Assembly (NCBI GenBank): GCA_019637335.1
Contig: JAHBVV010000001.1
Span: 310,001-374,000, forward strand
From: Candidatus Hydrogenedentota bacterium
GTDB taxonomy: Bacteria; Hydrogenedentota; Hydrogenedentia; Hydrogenedentales; JAEUWI01
Direction: 5' to 3'
DNA length: 64,000 bases
Each line of letters begins with the position of its first letter. Within the stretch, counting starts at the first letter, position 1. The translations under genes and the position numbers were made by a program. A model generated the notes under the pieces. The model ran no database searches. It saw only the letters and a program-made list of their open reading frames with translations, and was not told where the DNA came from. Positions 18,815-27,280 of the stretch are shown here, piece by piece.

Positions 18815-20185
18815 CTACTCCACTGGCGCGACGATCTCCCGGATGGCGGCCATGGCCGCTTCGGTCAGCATGCGCCCGGCGGTGGGCGCGACGCGGGAAA
18901 CCGCTCTTTCGTAGCCGCCGGTGCCGCCGGCGCGGGGCGTGATGATGTAGCCGATGTAGTCGTTCGCGTAGCCCACGAGGATCATCGGGCGGCCCGTGTC
19001 CTGCGCGACGCGCCGCTTCATTTCGAGCCCGTATTCGACGAAGAGTTCGCCCGGCATCCCCACGGCGACCATGGGGCCGATCTGCAGGACGTGCCAGGAG
19101 GTGTTCGCCGCGCTGCTCAGGAGTTCCGGTCGTTCGGCGGCGGCCCGCGCGACCATGGCGGTGGTGTTGGCGGCGCTGATCTCCCGGCGCAGGTCGCGGA
19201 CAATCATTTCGGGCTTGCCGGCGTCCACGGCGGCCTGATGCGCCGCTTCCGCCGCCGCGATGCCCGCCTCCGCCGCGTCCGGCGCCGGAAGCACGCGCTC
19301 CTCCAGCACAATGGGCGACCAGCGGCTGCGCAAGGTGCTCTCGGCGCCCATCGCAATCTGTTCGGCGGTCGCGATGATCTCGCCGCCGACGACGCGGCCG
19401 AGCCGGGTGACTTCGTCGAACTTCGGGCCGCTGCGCTTCATGGTGATGTCGCCGCACGCGCCCTGGGTGAAGATGGCCACGCCGCCGATCGCGCCCTCCA
19501 CCGTGTCGCAGGCGACGCCGGGATATTCGCAGGAGAGCAGGAGGTTCGTGCTGTCCAGAATCACCGGATGGCCCGTGAAATTGGCCAGCGTCGCGATGGT
19601 GTTTCGCGTTCCCTTCTCCTGAATCTTCAGCACGCCAACGTCCGGATCGATCGCGGTGTCGTTGTTCTGTTGCCGGTTGGTGGTGATGCCGTCCAGGCGC
19701 CCGTAGGCGAAGCCCAGCTCCGCCGGTTTCAGGTCCGCCCACGCGGCCTCGAGGCACGCCGTGAACGCGCCAATCAGGAATTCGTCCAGCTGCGTGTTGT
19801 CGGATTCCCGCGCCGTGACCCCGCCGGTGAAGCCGGCCGGTCCCGCGTGGGTGTGGGTCGCGGCGATCAGGATGTTCTCCGGCGCCAGGCCCGTCGCCGC
19901 CGATGCCCGCTGGCGGGTACCCTCGACGAGGGTCTTGGAGACGCCAATCAGATCCGCCACAAGCACCGCCACGGCGGTCTCCCCGTTGCGGCACACCAGG
20001 GCGCGCGCATAGACCGGGCGGTCCACCCCCTCGAAGGTCGCGGTCCGGTCGAAGTAACCGCCCATGACCGTGGGGAAGGGCGGCACGATACTCTGCTTTG
20101 CCGCGCCCGCCTCCAGGTCCGCGCGGGCGCCGTTGGCGAACATTAAAATCGAGACGGCGAGAAGTGTGTGAACAATGCGTGCCAT
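18815..20185 (-). CDS. Secreted neutral/alkaline ceramidase-like protein
   Basis: The 456-residue product starts with a signal peptide (MARIVHTLLAVSILMFANGA). ATG 20185 is preferred because AAAGGGA lies just upstream; an ATG at 20200 has none. ATHTHAGPAG matches the zinc-binding region of the neutral/alkaline non-lysosomal ceramidase N-terminal domain, and NFTGHPV and FTQGACGDI are further family hallmarks. True ceramidases exceed 650 residues; this shorter form, common in Planctomycetes-like genomes, lacks the C-terminal domain, so a ceramide substrate is not assured and it may hydrolyse another amide. It stands alone. Confidence 0.8.
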   Translation of the reverse strand: MARIVHTLLAVSILMFANGARADLEAGAAKQSIVPPFPTVMGGYFDRTATFEGVDRPVYARALVCRNGETAVAVLVADLIGVSKTLVEGTRQRASAATGLAPENILIAATHTHAGPAGFTGGVTARESDNTQLDEFLIGAFTACLEAAWADLKPAELGFAYGRLDGITTNRQQNNDTAIDPDVGVLKIQEKGTRNTIATLANFTGHPVILDSTNLLLSCEYPGVACDTVEGAIGGVAIFTQGACGDITMKRSGPKFDEVTRLGRVVGGEIIATAEQIAMGAESTLRSRWSPIVLEERVLPAPDAAEAGIAAAEAAHQAAVDAGKPEMIVRDLRREISAANTTAMVARAAAERPELLSSAANTSWHVLQIGPMVAVGMPGELFVEYGLEMKRRVAQDTGRPMILVGYANDYIGYIITPRAGGTGGYERAVSRVAPTAGRMLTEAAMAAIREIVAPVE

Positions 20186-20293
20186 GGATATCCCTTTCAT
20201 CGTTGGGCGGCGCGCCATGGGCCGGCGCGCGCGACGTCCAGTATACCCGGATCGCCGCTCCTGCTCTGAAATTTCAACTGGAGCCACGGGTGC

Positions 20294-20335
20294 CACGTTC
20301 AAGCTCCGCGGCTCCGCCGCGAAGGCTTGAGCGTG
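20294..20335. repeat. Hairpin-forming inverted repeat
   Basis: CACGTTCAAGC and GCTTGAGCGTG pair with one mismatch around a GC-rich inner hairpin (CGCGGCTCCGCCGCG). It lies in the 431-base gap upstream of both the ceramidase-like gene (minus) and hsp20 (plus). It is probably a REP-like repeat. Confidence 0.45.
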
Positions 20336-20468
20336 CGAGACTCCAAAAGAGCGCCAACAGTCAGACGCAGAATTACATCCTTAGCCGGCGCCGCGACGCG
20401 TCATGAAAGGCTGTATAGAAATGAAACGCAACCGTTCTAAATTGGAGCGAGCACGGCCCGAGGCGCGT

Positions 20469-20489
20469 CGGGAAACGCGGCGTTTCCCG
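20469..20489 (+). promoter_or_regulatory. Perfect 9-bp hairpin upstream of hsp20
   Basis: CGGGAAACG and CGTTTCCCG pair perfectly around CGG. The short T run after it (CCTTTTG) gives it a terminator-like look, but no gene ends here. It may be a regulatory operator for the heat-shock gene about 130 bases downstream. It does not match the CIRCE consensus. Confidence 0.35.
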
Positions 20490-20498
20490 CCTTTTGCG

Positions 20499-20515
20499 TT
20501 GGCACGAAGTTTGAT
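20499..20515 (+). promoter_or_regulatory. Possible sigma-54-like promoter upstream of hsp20
   Basis: TTGGCACGAAGTTTGAT fits the sigma-54 -24 box (TGGCAC) and spacing well, but the -12 box reads TTGAT and not TTGCW, so it lacks the key C. It lies about 100 bases before the hsp20 start. Low confidence. Confidence 0.25.
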
Positions 20516-20616
20516 ACTTCACAGGTAAAGCGGCCGCGCGGTGCGGCACGAGAACATAGCAGCAACCGGGCCGCCTTCCATGGCGGGCCCGGCAGTGAAG
20601 TAAAGGAGGTAGCACC

Positions 20617-21168
20617 ATGGAACTCAAGCAGATTGCCCCCTGGAACTGGTTCAAGAAGGAAAACGAGGCCGAAGGACGGATGCTGCCGGTAACGCGGCAG
20701 AGCGCAACGTACCCTTTGCCGCTGGCCCGATTCCACGAGGAGTTCGATCAGCTCTTCGAAAATATGTTGCAGGGCTTTCCCTTTGTCCCGTCCTCGTCCC
20801 TGTTCCCCGCGTTGACCCAGGGCGCCGCCGCCGGATGGATTAAACCTTCCGTGGATATTGCGGCGACCGAAAAGGAATACACGATTACCGCGGAGCTTCC
20901 GGGCGTTGACGAGAAGGAGATCAACGTGGAGCTGAAGGGCGATACGCTGATTATCCGCGGGCGGAAGGAGCACAAGAAGGAGGAGAAACGGCGTGACTAC
21001 TACTGTGTCGAGCGGTCCTATGGGACGTTCCAGCGGCAGCTCTCGCTGCCGGAGGACGCGGACGCGGACGGTATTCAGGCCGCCTGCAAAAACGGCATCC
21101 TGACGCTGACGCTGCCGCGCCGGGCGTCCGCGAGCGACGCAAAACGGATCACGGTGAACGCCGCCTGA
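20617..21168 (+). CDS. Small heat shock protein, Hsp20 family
   Basis: The 183-residue product has an N-terminal variable arm followed by an alpha-crystallin domain (about residues 70-170): KPSVDIAATEKEYTITAELP, then GVDEKEINVELKGDTLIIRG, and the signature region NGILTLTLPRR. It acts as an ATP-independent holdase for unfolding cytoplasmic proteins and probably forms large oligomers. A near-perfect ribosome site, AAGGAGGT (20602-20609), precedes the ATG and predicts strong translation. The length is slightly above the usual 140-160 residues because of the N-terminal arm. It is monocistronic. Confidence 0.94.
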   Translation: MELKQIAPWNWFKKENEAEGRMLPVTRQSATYPLPLARFHEEFDQLFENMLQGFPFVPSSSLFPALTQGAAAGWIKPSVDIAATEKEYTITAELPGVDEKEINVELKGDTLIIRGRKEHKKEEKRRDYYCVERSYGTFQRQLSLPEDADADGIQAACKNGILTLTLPRRASASDAKRITVNAA

Positions 21169-21204
21169 CGCCGCCACCCCGACAGCGCATGAAGACAAAC
21201 AGCA

Positions 21205-21239
21205 ACGCGGCCCGCGGGGGTGTGCCCCGCGGGCCGCGT
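21205..21239. terminator. Shared terminator hairpin between hsp20 and the BI-1-like gene
   Basis: A very strong stem pairs ACGCGGCCCGCGGGG with CCCCGCGGGCCGCGT around a short loop. It lies between two convergent genes, 36 bases after the hsp20 stop and 24 bases after the other stop. The trailing T-rich run is weak, so a bidirectional role is inferred. Confidence 0.65.
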
Positions 21240-21263
21240 GGTTTGTGAATGGGAAGCGCGGAC

Positions 21264-21986
21264 CTATTCGCGCGAGAAAGACATGAGGATGCGCAGGATG
21301 TACCAGAAGAGGAGCGCCACGGAGGCGAAGAGCGCGAGGGAGGCCGCCACGTACTGATCCGTGCGGTATTCGTGGAGGATGTTGGACGTGGTGTAGAGGA
21401 TATAGCCGCCGGCAAGCACGATCATGGCGGCGCTGAACACGATGCCCAGATTAAACCCGAAAATGATGCTGCACACAATGATCCCGAGCCCCGCGAAGCC
21501 CAGAATTCCCAGGAAGGGCCCGAGGAACGAGAAATTCTTGCGCGTGAAGAACACAATCGAGGTCAGCCCGGTGAATACACAGCCGGTCAGGATGGCGGCC
21601 GACGGAATCACCCCGGCGGGGCCGAAATTGGCCGCGATATAGAGTAGCGGCGCGAAAATGATCGCTTCCGCGACGACGTAGAGGCTCAGGCCGGCGTATT
21701 GAAGGCCCAGCGAAGCCCCGGACTGCGCCCAGGAATTCGCGATCCAGCTTACGGCCATGAAGCCGCCCAGCACCGCGAGCCAGCCGAACTGCGTGCCGGC
21801 GATCCAGCCGACGAATGACGCGGTGATCGGCAGGCTCAGCACGACCGCCTCAAGGACGACGAACGCGAGAATCGCCGCAAAGAGGTGGACATAGGTCTTG
21901 GTGATAAACGCGGCCCGTTCATCGCGCGAGGCCTGGTCGGCCAGCGTGTATTCTTCGGGCCGGAACACGTTTTGATCGTAGCTCAT
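21264..21986 (-). CDS. Bax inhibitor-1/YccA family membrane protein
   Basis: The 240-residue product has a polar N-terminus followed by seven hydrophobic segments typical of the BI-1/YccA family, including TKTYVHLFAAILAFVVLEAV and GGYILYTTSNILHEY, with the Asp-bearing last helices (YRTDQYVAASLALFASVALL). Family members are inner-membrane proteins linked to calcium leak or to regulation of membrane proteases. ATG 21986 is chosen because AGGGAG lies upstream and the conserved start MSYDQNVFRPEE follows; upstream codons run into a MITE. It is divergent from the M28 peptidase gene. Confidence 0.9.
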   Translation of the reverse strand: MSYDQNVFRPEEYTLADQASRDERAAFITKTYVHLFAAILAFVVLEAVVLSLPITASFVGWIAGTQFGWLAVLGGFMAVSWIANSWAQSGASLGLQYAGLSLYVVAEAIIFAPLLYIAANFGPAGVIPSAAILTGCVFTGLTSIVFFTRKNFSFLGPFLGILGFAGLGIIVCSIIFGFNLGIVFSAAMIVLAGGYILYTTSNILHEYRTDQYVAASLALFASVALLFWYILRILMSFSRE

Positions 21987-22083
21987 GGCATGCGTCTCCC
22001 TGCGGGGTTGGATTGGGCTGCGTTTCGCACTGCGCTCACATACCAAGTGATTATAGGGCATCGGATGCGCGCTGTAAACCCGC

Positions 22084-22289
22084 CAGGGCAATCGCATTTA
22101 AACTCGATCTCGGTATATGGGCGCAAACGTGAATCGATTTGGAACCTTGAATCAACGATAGTGAGCGTATTGGAGCGCCGGCATCTGTGCCGGCAAGGTT
22201 GCCAGCGCTCCAACACGCGCCCTTTTTAACATTGAAGGTGATTCATGTGACGCTCAGCTCGAGTTGGAAGTTTAAATGCGATTGCCCTG
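22084..22289 (+). repeat. MITE-2 copy B (206 bp)
   Basis: Perfect terminal inverted repeats of at least 20 bp start with CAGGGCAATCGCATTTAAAC and end with the complement (…GCGATTGCCCTG at 22289). The inner palindrome is built on TTGGAGCGCCGGCATC. It lies in the divergent promoter region between the BI-1-like and M28 peptidase genes, 96 bases before the latter. It is one of four copies in the window. Confidence 0.9.
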
Positions 22290-22384
22290 TAGACCCGCAT
22301 GGCGGGAAGATGCATCGGGGATCCCGACCGGGTTAGGATAGGGCGCAGATAGGCCGCAAAGCAACTGTTCAGGAACATTATCAG

Positions 22385-25336
22385 ATGTATTACCCAGCGA
22401 CGATTTCCGCACGGGCCGCCGGCGCCCTGCTCCTCTCCGCGATTGCTTTCCTGCCGCTCCCGGGGCGCGCCGAGGAACCCAAACCCGAAACGCAGGAAGC
22501 CCGCCTTCTCAGCCAAATCCGCCAGTACACCTTTGGCGGCGCCCGCTCGGGTGAAGGGTATTTCTCGAGCGACGGCGCGCGCATGGTGTTCCAGAGCGAG
22601 CGGGAGGAGGGCAACCCCTTCTACCAGATCTACCTCCTGGACCGGGAGACCGGCGCGGTGGAACGCGTCTCCACGGGCGATGGGAAGACCACCTGCGCGT
22701 GGATCCATCCCGCGGGCAACCGGGTCCTTTTCGCCTCCACGCACGAGGACCCGGAGGCACAGGCCAAGCAGGAAGCGGAGCTTTCGGACCGCGCGTCGGG
22801 CGTGGAAAAGCGGTATTCCTGGGACTACGACGAGCATTACGAACTGTATGTGCGCGATCTCGGGAGCGGGGCGCTGGCGCGGCTGACGGATGCGCTTGGC
22901 TACGACGCGGAGGCCGCCTGGGACCCGCGCGGGGAGATGATCGTTTTCTCTTCCAACCGCCACGCGTATGCGGCGCCGCTCAGCGAGGAAGAGGAGAAGA
23001 TCTTCGAGGTCGACAAGTCCTACTTCCTCGATCTTTACGCGATGGACAGCGACGGCGGCAACGTGCGGCGGCTGACGGAGGTTCCGGGGTACGACGGCGG
23101 ACCCTTCTTCAGCGCGGATGGCGAATTCATCTGCTTCCGGCGCTTCTCGAAGGATGGCGCGACCGCCGAGATTCACACCATGCGCCGGGATGGCTCGGGC
23201 GAACGCCAGCTGACCCGGCTCGGGGCCATGTCCTGGGCGCCTTTCTTCCATCCCTCCGGCGAGTACCTGATCTTCGCGACCAATATCCACGGCTTTGGCA
23301 ACTTTGAGCTCTACCTGGTGGACGCCGCGGGCGCGAAGGAACCGGTGCGCGTCACGTGGACGGACGGCTTCGACGGGCTGCCCGTGTTCACGCCGGACGG
23401 CGCGCAGATCGCCTGGACCAGCACCCGCACGCCGGGCAAGCAGTCGCAGATCTTCCTGGCGGACTGGAACCACGACGACGCCCTGCGCCTGCTGAACGGC
23501 GAGGAAGTCTTGCCCGCAAGCGTCGAGGTGCGCGCGTTTATGGCGCTGCCGGAGGACCACGCACTCGAGCCCGCCATCACGGCCGCCGACATCCAGCACC
23601 ACGTCGTGCGCCTGGCGTCGGAGGAATTCGAGGGGCGCGGCACGGGAACGGAGGGCGAAATCCTGGCGACGCAGTACGTGGCCGATTTCTTCGCCTGGCT
23701 CGGCCTCAAGCCCGCCGGGGACGATGGGACGTATTTCGACGAATTCGAGTTCACCGCCGGAATCAACCTGGGGCCCGAGAACGCGCTGCGCGTGTCGGGC
23801 GCCGCGGGGCCGTATACCGTGGACGAGGACTGGCGTCCGCTGGCTTTCTCCAGCACCGGCGAAATCGCGGAGGCAGGGGCCGTATTCGCGGGCTACGGCA
23901 TCGTGGCCCCGGCGTCGGGTGATCAGCCGGAATACGATTCGTTTGTGCACCTGGACGTGACGGACAAGTGGGTAGTCGTGTTCCGCTTTCTGCCGGAGGA
24001 CGTGACGCCCGAGCGACGCCAGCACCTCGCCCAGTTCGCCAGCCTGCGCTTCAAGGCGACCAATGTCCGCGATCGCGGCGGGAAGGGCCTGATCGTGGTC
24101 AGCGGGCCGACGTCCCAGGCGCGCGAACAGCTTCCGCCGCTCACCTTCGATGTTTCGCTGGGCGGCACGAGCGTGGCCGTGATTGCGGTGACCGACGCCG
24201 TCGCGCGGGATCTGCTGGCGTCCTCCGGCAAGGATCTCGAAGCGCTTCAGAAGGAACTGGACGGGGGCGAACCGCAAATGGGCTTCGCCCTTGAGGGCGT
24301 GGAACTCGGCGCCACCATCGCGCTGGAGAAGGAGCGGCGTACCGGGCGCAACGTGCTTGCCGTGCTGGAGGCGGACGACCCGCAGGGGGGCGCGGTGGCC
24401 ATTGGCGCGCATGTGGACCACCTGGGCCGGGGCGGATCCGGCAGTTCGCTGGCCGAGGGGGCCGAGCCCGACGCCATCCACTACGGCGCGGACGACAACG
24501 CCTCGGGCGTGGCCGGCATGCTCGAAATCGCCGCGCGCCTGGCGGCGGATCGCGCCGCCGGCGCGTTCCAGCCGAAGCGCGACGTGCTCTTCGCGGCGTG
24601 GTCCGGCGAGGAAATGGGCCTGCTCGGTTCCGACCACTTCGCCAAGGAACTCGCGAACGGCGGGGACAGCATCGCGGAGGCGGTATCGAGTTACCTGAAC
24701 CTGGACATGGTCGGGCGGCTGAGTGGGAAGCTCGTGGTGAGCGGCGCCGGATCCAGCCCGACCTGGTACGAAACGGTGGAGCGCGCCAACGCGACCGTGG
24801 GCCTGCCGATCGTCATGCAGGCGGACAGCTACCTGCCGACGGACGCGACGTCGTTCTACCTCAAGCAAGTGCCGATCTTCAGCGCCTTCAGCGGCGTCCA
24901 CGGCGAATACCACACGCCGAAGGACACCCCGGACCTGCTCAACTATCCGGGGGCCGCGCGCATCAGCGAACTCGTCTACCGCGTGGCGTCGGACCTGGCC
25001 CAGCGCGAGGATACGCCGCCCTACGTCGCCATGGAGCGGCCCGACGAAGAGGCCGGCCGCGGCGGCATGCGCGCCTACCTCGGCACCGTGCCCGACTATG
25101 CCGAGTCGGACGTGAAGGGCATGGTGCTCAATGGCGTGACCAGGGGGGCGCCCGCCGATAAGGCCGGGCTCAAGGCCGGCGACATCATCGTCGAGATGGC
25201 CGGGAAGCCGATCGAGAATATCTACGACTACACCTACGCCATCCAGGCGCTAAAGATTGGGGAAGAGATCGGCATCGTGGTCGAGCGTGGCGGCGAGCGC
25301 GTGGAGTTGAAGATCACGCCGGAATCGCGGCAGTAG
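22385..25336 (+). CDS. Secreted M28 metallopeptidase with TolB-type propeller and PDZ domain
   Basis: The 983-residue product has a signal peptide (AAGALLLSAIAFLPLPGRAE) and a TolB/PD40 beta-propeller (about 45-370; repeats such as GYFSSDGARMVFQS). A protease-associated-type region follows, then an M28 zinc aminopeptidase domain (about 655-870) with ligands His676 and Asp678 (GAHVDHLG), Asp703-Asp704 (DDNASG), Glu742-Glu743 (SGEEMG), Asp774 (NLDMVG) and His843 (EYHTPKD). A C-terminal PDZ domain holds KAGLKAGDIIVEMAG. All zinc ligands are present. It probably trims peptides in the periplasm or outside, with the propeller and PDZ domain selecting substrates. Similar composites occur in Planctomycetes and related phyla. 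Confidence 0.92.
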   Translation: MYYPATISARAAGALLLSAIAFLPLPGRAEEPKPETQEARLLSQIRQYTFGGARSGEGYFSSDGARMVFQSEREEGNPFYQIYLLDRETGAVERVSTGDGKTTCAWIHPAGNRVLFASTHEDPEAQAKQEAELSDRASGVEKRYSWDYDEHYELYVRDLGSGALARLTDALGYDAEAAWDPRGEMIVFSSNRHAYAAPLSEEEEKIFEVDKSYFLDLYAMDSDGGNVRRLTEVPGYDGGPFFSADGEFICFRRFSKDGATAEIHTMRRDGSGERQLTRLGAMSWAPFFHPSGEYLIFATNIHGFGNFELYLVDAAGAKEPVRVTWTDGFDGLPVFTPDGAQIAWTSTRTPGKQSQIFLADWNHDDALRLLNGEEVLPASVEVRAFMALPEDHALEPAITAADIQHHVVRLASEEFEGRGTGTEGEILATQYVADFFAWLGLKPAGDDGTYFDEFEFTAGINLGPENALRVSGAAGPYTVDEDWRPLAFSSTGEIAEAGAVFAGYGIVAPASGDQPEYDSFVHLDVTDKWVVVFRFLPEDVTPERRQHLAQFASLRFKATNVRDRGGKGLIVVSGPTSQAREQLPPLTFDVSLGGTSVAVIAVTDAVARDLLASSGKDLEALQKELDGGEPQMGFALEGVELGATIALEKERRTGRNVLAVLEADDPQGGAVAIGAHVDHLGRGGSGSSLAEGAEPDAIHYGADDNASGVAGMLEIAARLAADRAAGAFQPKRDVLFAAWSGEEMGLLGSDHFAKELANGGDSIAEAVSSYLNLDMVGRLSGKLVVSGAGSSPTWYETVERANATVGLPIVMQADSYLPTDATSFYLKQVPIFSAFSGVHGEYHTPKDTPDLLNYPGAARISELVYRVASDLAQREDTPPYVAMERPDEEAGRGGMRAYLGTVPDYAESDVKGMVLNGVTRGAPADKAGLKAGDIIVEMAGKPIENIYDYTYAIQALKIGEEIGIVVERGGERVELKITPESRQ

Positions 25337-25363
25337 GGGCGGACAGGATGGCTTGAAACGCGT

Positions 25364-25405
25364 CACGGCCCGGCTGATGCGGCTGGGTCGTGGCGCTTCT
25401 TCTTT
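25364..25405 (+). terminator. Probable terminator after the M28 peptidase gene
   Basis: A 12-bp stem with two G-U pairs (CACGGCCCGGCT with GGCTGGGTCGTG, 25364-25392) is followed by GCGCTTCTTCTTT. It lies 28 bases after the stop. Confidence 0.45.
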
Positions 25406-25512
25406 GGGCCGGGGTGGATTGTGGGATGCGCGGCCCGGGTTGGAGGATCGGGGTACTCGCGGGACGTCTCTCAGGAATGCCTGAGTCCCTGGATCGGGCT
25501 GGGCGCGGGTGA

Positions 25513-26205
25513 TTAGAGGCTGCCGCCCTCGACGTAGAGGTTCCGCAGCGACTTCAGGTTGGCGTTGACGACGTGGGTCGCGCGCACGTTGTGCGGGTTC
25601 CGCTCAAGGGCCGACACGGCGGCGGCGATGTCGGCGTCGCGGGCCTGGACGACGCGGAGCTGCTCCAGCTCCTGGGGGGAGAGGCTTTCGCCCTGGCGGG
25701 AACGGAGCGCGGCGGACAACGCCTGGCCCTCCTCGGCGACTTCGGCCGCGGCCCGGCGCAGGGATTCGGGGTTCGACGCCTCGGCGGAAAACTCCGGCAC
25801 GGCCCGCTCGAAGGCGGGGGCCGCCTGCTCGGGCTGGCCGGTGTCGAGGAACGCGGTGAAGGTGAGGCCGCAGACGACGAGCATGGCCGCCGCGCAGGCC
25901 GACGCCTGGGCGAAGCGGACGGCGTATTGCCAGGGGGTCTTCTGTCGGGAGAGTTCGGCGCGCGTCTGGCGTCCGGCGAGGAGGATCCGGGCGGTGAGGT
26001 CGCCGTCGGGCTCGAGTTCCGGGGCGGACGCGGCAAAGGCCAGCGAGGACTGCAGGGCCCGCACTTCGGCCTGGCAGACCGGGCACTGGCTGATGTGCGC
26101 GGCCATCGCGCGGTCGATCGCCGCGCGGTTGTCCACCAGGTTCTCCGCATACGCCAGGAGCGCCTGGCGGCTGGGGTGGCGGCGTATTTTCAGTTCCAGT
26201 TCCAT
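25513..26205 (-). CDS. Anti-sigma factor (zinc-finger ZAS type), membrane-bound
   Basis: The 230-residue product has an N-terminal cytoplasmic zinc-binding motif HISQCPVCQ (HxxxCxxC), the mark of ZAS anti-sigma factors, one transmembrane helix (ACAAAMLVVCGLTFTAFL) and an external helical domain of about 110 residues. It lies directly downstream of the ECF sigma factor, in the same orientation with a 108-base gap, and probably binds and holds it inactive until a signal on the external domain releases it. The external region resembles no sensor family I know. Confidence 0.82.
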   Translation of the reverse strand: MELELKIRRHPSRQALLAYAENLVDNRAAIDRAMAAHISQCPVCQAEVRALQSSLAFAASAPELEPDGDLTARILLAGRQTRAELSRQKTPWQYAVRFAQASACAAAMLVVCGLTFTAFLDTGQPEQAAPAFERAVPEFSAEASNPESLRRAAAEVAEEGQALSAALRSRQGESLSPQELEQLRVVQARDADIAAAVSALERNPHNVRATHVVNANLKSLRNLYVEGGSL

Positions 26206-26313
26206 TCGCGTCTTCTATCCTGGCGCGCCATCGTCCCAACGGGACCCAAGACTTCCCGCGCCGGAACCGCCGTGCGCCAACGCGGCGGGCCCAGCAACGC
26301 CATCACGATCCGA

Positions 26314-26985
26314 TCAGAGGTACTCGCGGTACTTTTCGAGATAGGGCCGCAGCGCCCGCTCCGCGCGCACCACGCGCGACTTGATCGTGCCGACGGGCAA
26401 TTCGAGCACCTCGGCAATTTCCTCGTACGACAGGTCCTGGAAGCGGCGCAGCACGAAAGTCTCGCGCTGGTGTTCCGGCAGGTGCCGGAGCGCCTCGTTG
26501 ACCGCTTCCGAGATTTCCCCGCGCTGGAACGCCGCCAGCACGTTCGCGCGCTCGTCGCCGACGTGATCCATCGGGTTGAACGCCTCGTCGTCTTCATGGT
26601 TCCACCAGCTCGAAATGCTGAAGAGTTTCGGGCGGCGCTTCCGGCGCGCCCACTCCTTCGACACGATGTTCGAGGCGATGGTGTAGAGATACGTTGTAAA
26701 TTTCGCCGTCGGCTGGTAGCGGCCCGCGTTCCGGACAAGCGCCAGGAACACCTCCTGCGTCAGCTCCTCGGCAATGTGCCGGTTCTGAACCATGCGGAAC
26801 GTGTAATTCAAGACGCCCTTCTGGTGGCGCTTTACAAGCTCCGCGTAGGCCGGCTCAGAGCCCTGGCCGTGCTCCAGCATCAACGCTTCGTCTGACCACT
26901 CCTTGAGCGGTCCTTCGCCGCGCTCGACCACCCGCAAACCGGGTTCCGCGCGCAACGGGACTACGTTTTTTATGCCTTCCGCCAT
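26314..26985 (-). CDS. ECF RNA polymerase sigma factor
   Basis: The 223-residue product has region 2 (YAELVKRHQKGVLNYTFRMV, then AEELTQEVFLALVRN) for core binding and -10 recognition, and region 4 (ALRHLPEHQRETFVLRRFQD, then LSYEEIAEVLELPVGTIKSR) as the helix-turn-helix for the -35 element. A 25-residue insertion (SISSWWNHEDDEAFNPMDHV) separates the regions. ATG 26985 (MAEGIKNVV) is preferred; the frame extends upstream to 27087, into the apparent promoter. It is paired with the downstream anti-sigma gene. Confidence 0.92.
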   Translation of the reverse strand: MAEGIKNVVPLRAEPGLRVVERGEGPLKEWSDEALMLEHGQGSEPAYAELVKRHQKGVLNYTFRMVQNRHIAEELTQEVFLALVRNAGRYQPTAKFTTYLYTIASNIVSKEWARRKRRPKLFSISSWWNHEDDEAFNPMDHVGDERANVLAAFQRGEISEAVNEALRHLPEHQRETFVLRRFQDLSYEEIAEVLELPVGTIKSRVVRAERALRPYLEKYREYL

Positions 26986-27085
26986 GATGTCATGTAATCC
27001 CCACGGGCTGTCCCAAAAAACAGTACCAAGGGAATATATCCTCTGGGTTGACCAAAAGGTTCCAATTACGTTTTCTGCCGGTATC

Positions 27086-27116
27086 ATGATAGATCAGTCG
27101 ATGCCGGTGTTGTCAA
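27086..27116 (-). promoter_or_regulatory. Candidate sigma-70-type promoter for the sigma/anti-sigma operon
   Basis: On the minus strand TTGACA (27116-27111) is followed after 17 bases by TCTATC, or after 19 by TATCAT (27091-27086). It stands in an AT-rich island unlike the surrounding GC-rich DNA, about 100 bases upstream of the sigma factor start. Confidence 0.45.
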
Positions 27117-27280
27117 TAGCGCGCAACTACGAAAATCAATAAAGCCGTTCGTTTCGATTCGGTCGTTTCCGTTGTAATCCTACCCGGGAGGCCCTATACT
27201 TCAGGGGCAGCAGTTCGCGCCAATGAGAAGTTGGGTTCGGGAAGCGCGCCGGCCCATTACATTCCCGGGAGGCTTAAGGC

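Noticed and set aside
22226-24913. 895-residue open frame on the minus strand
   Set aside because: It lies opposite the M28 peptidase gene, has no recognisable motifs and shows arginine/histidine-rich GC-frame composition.
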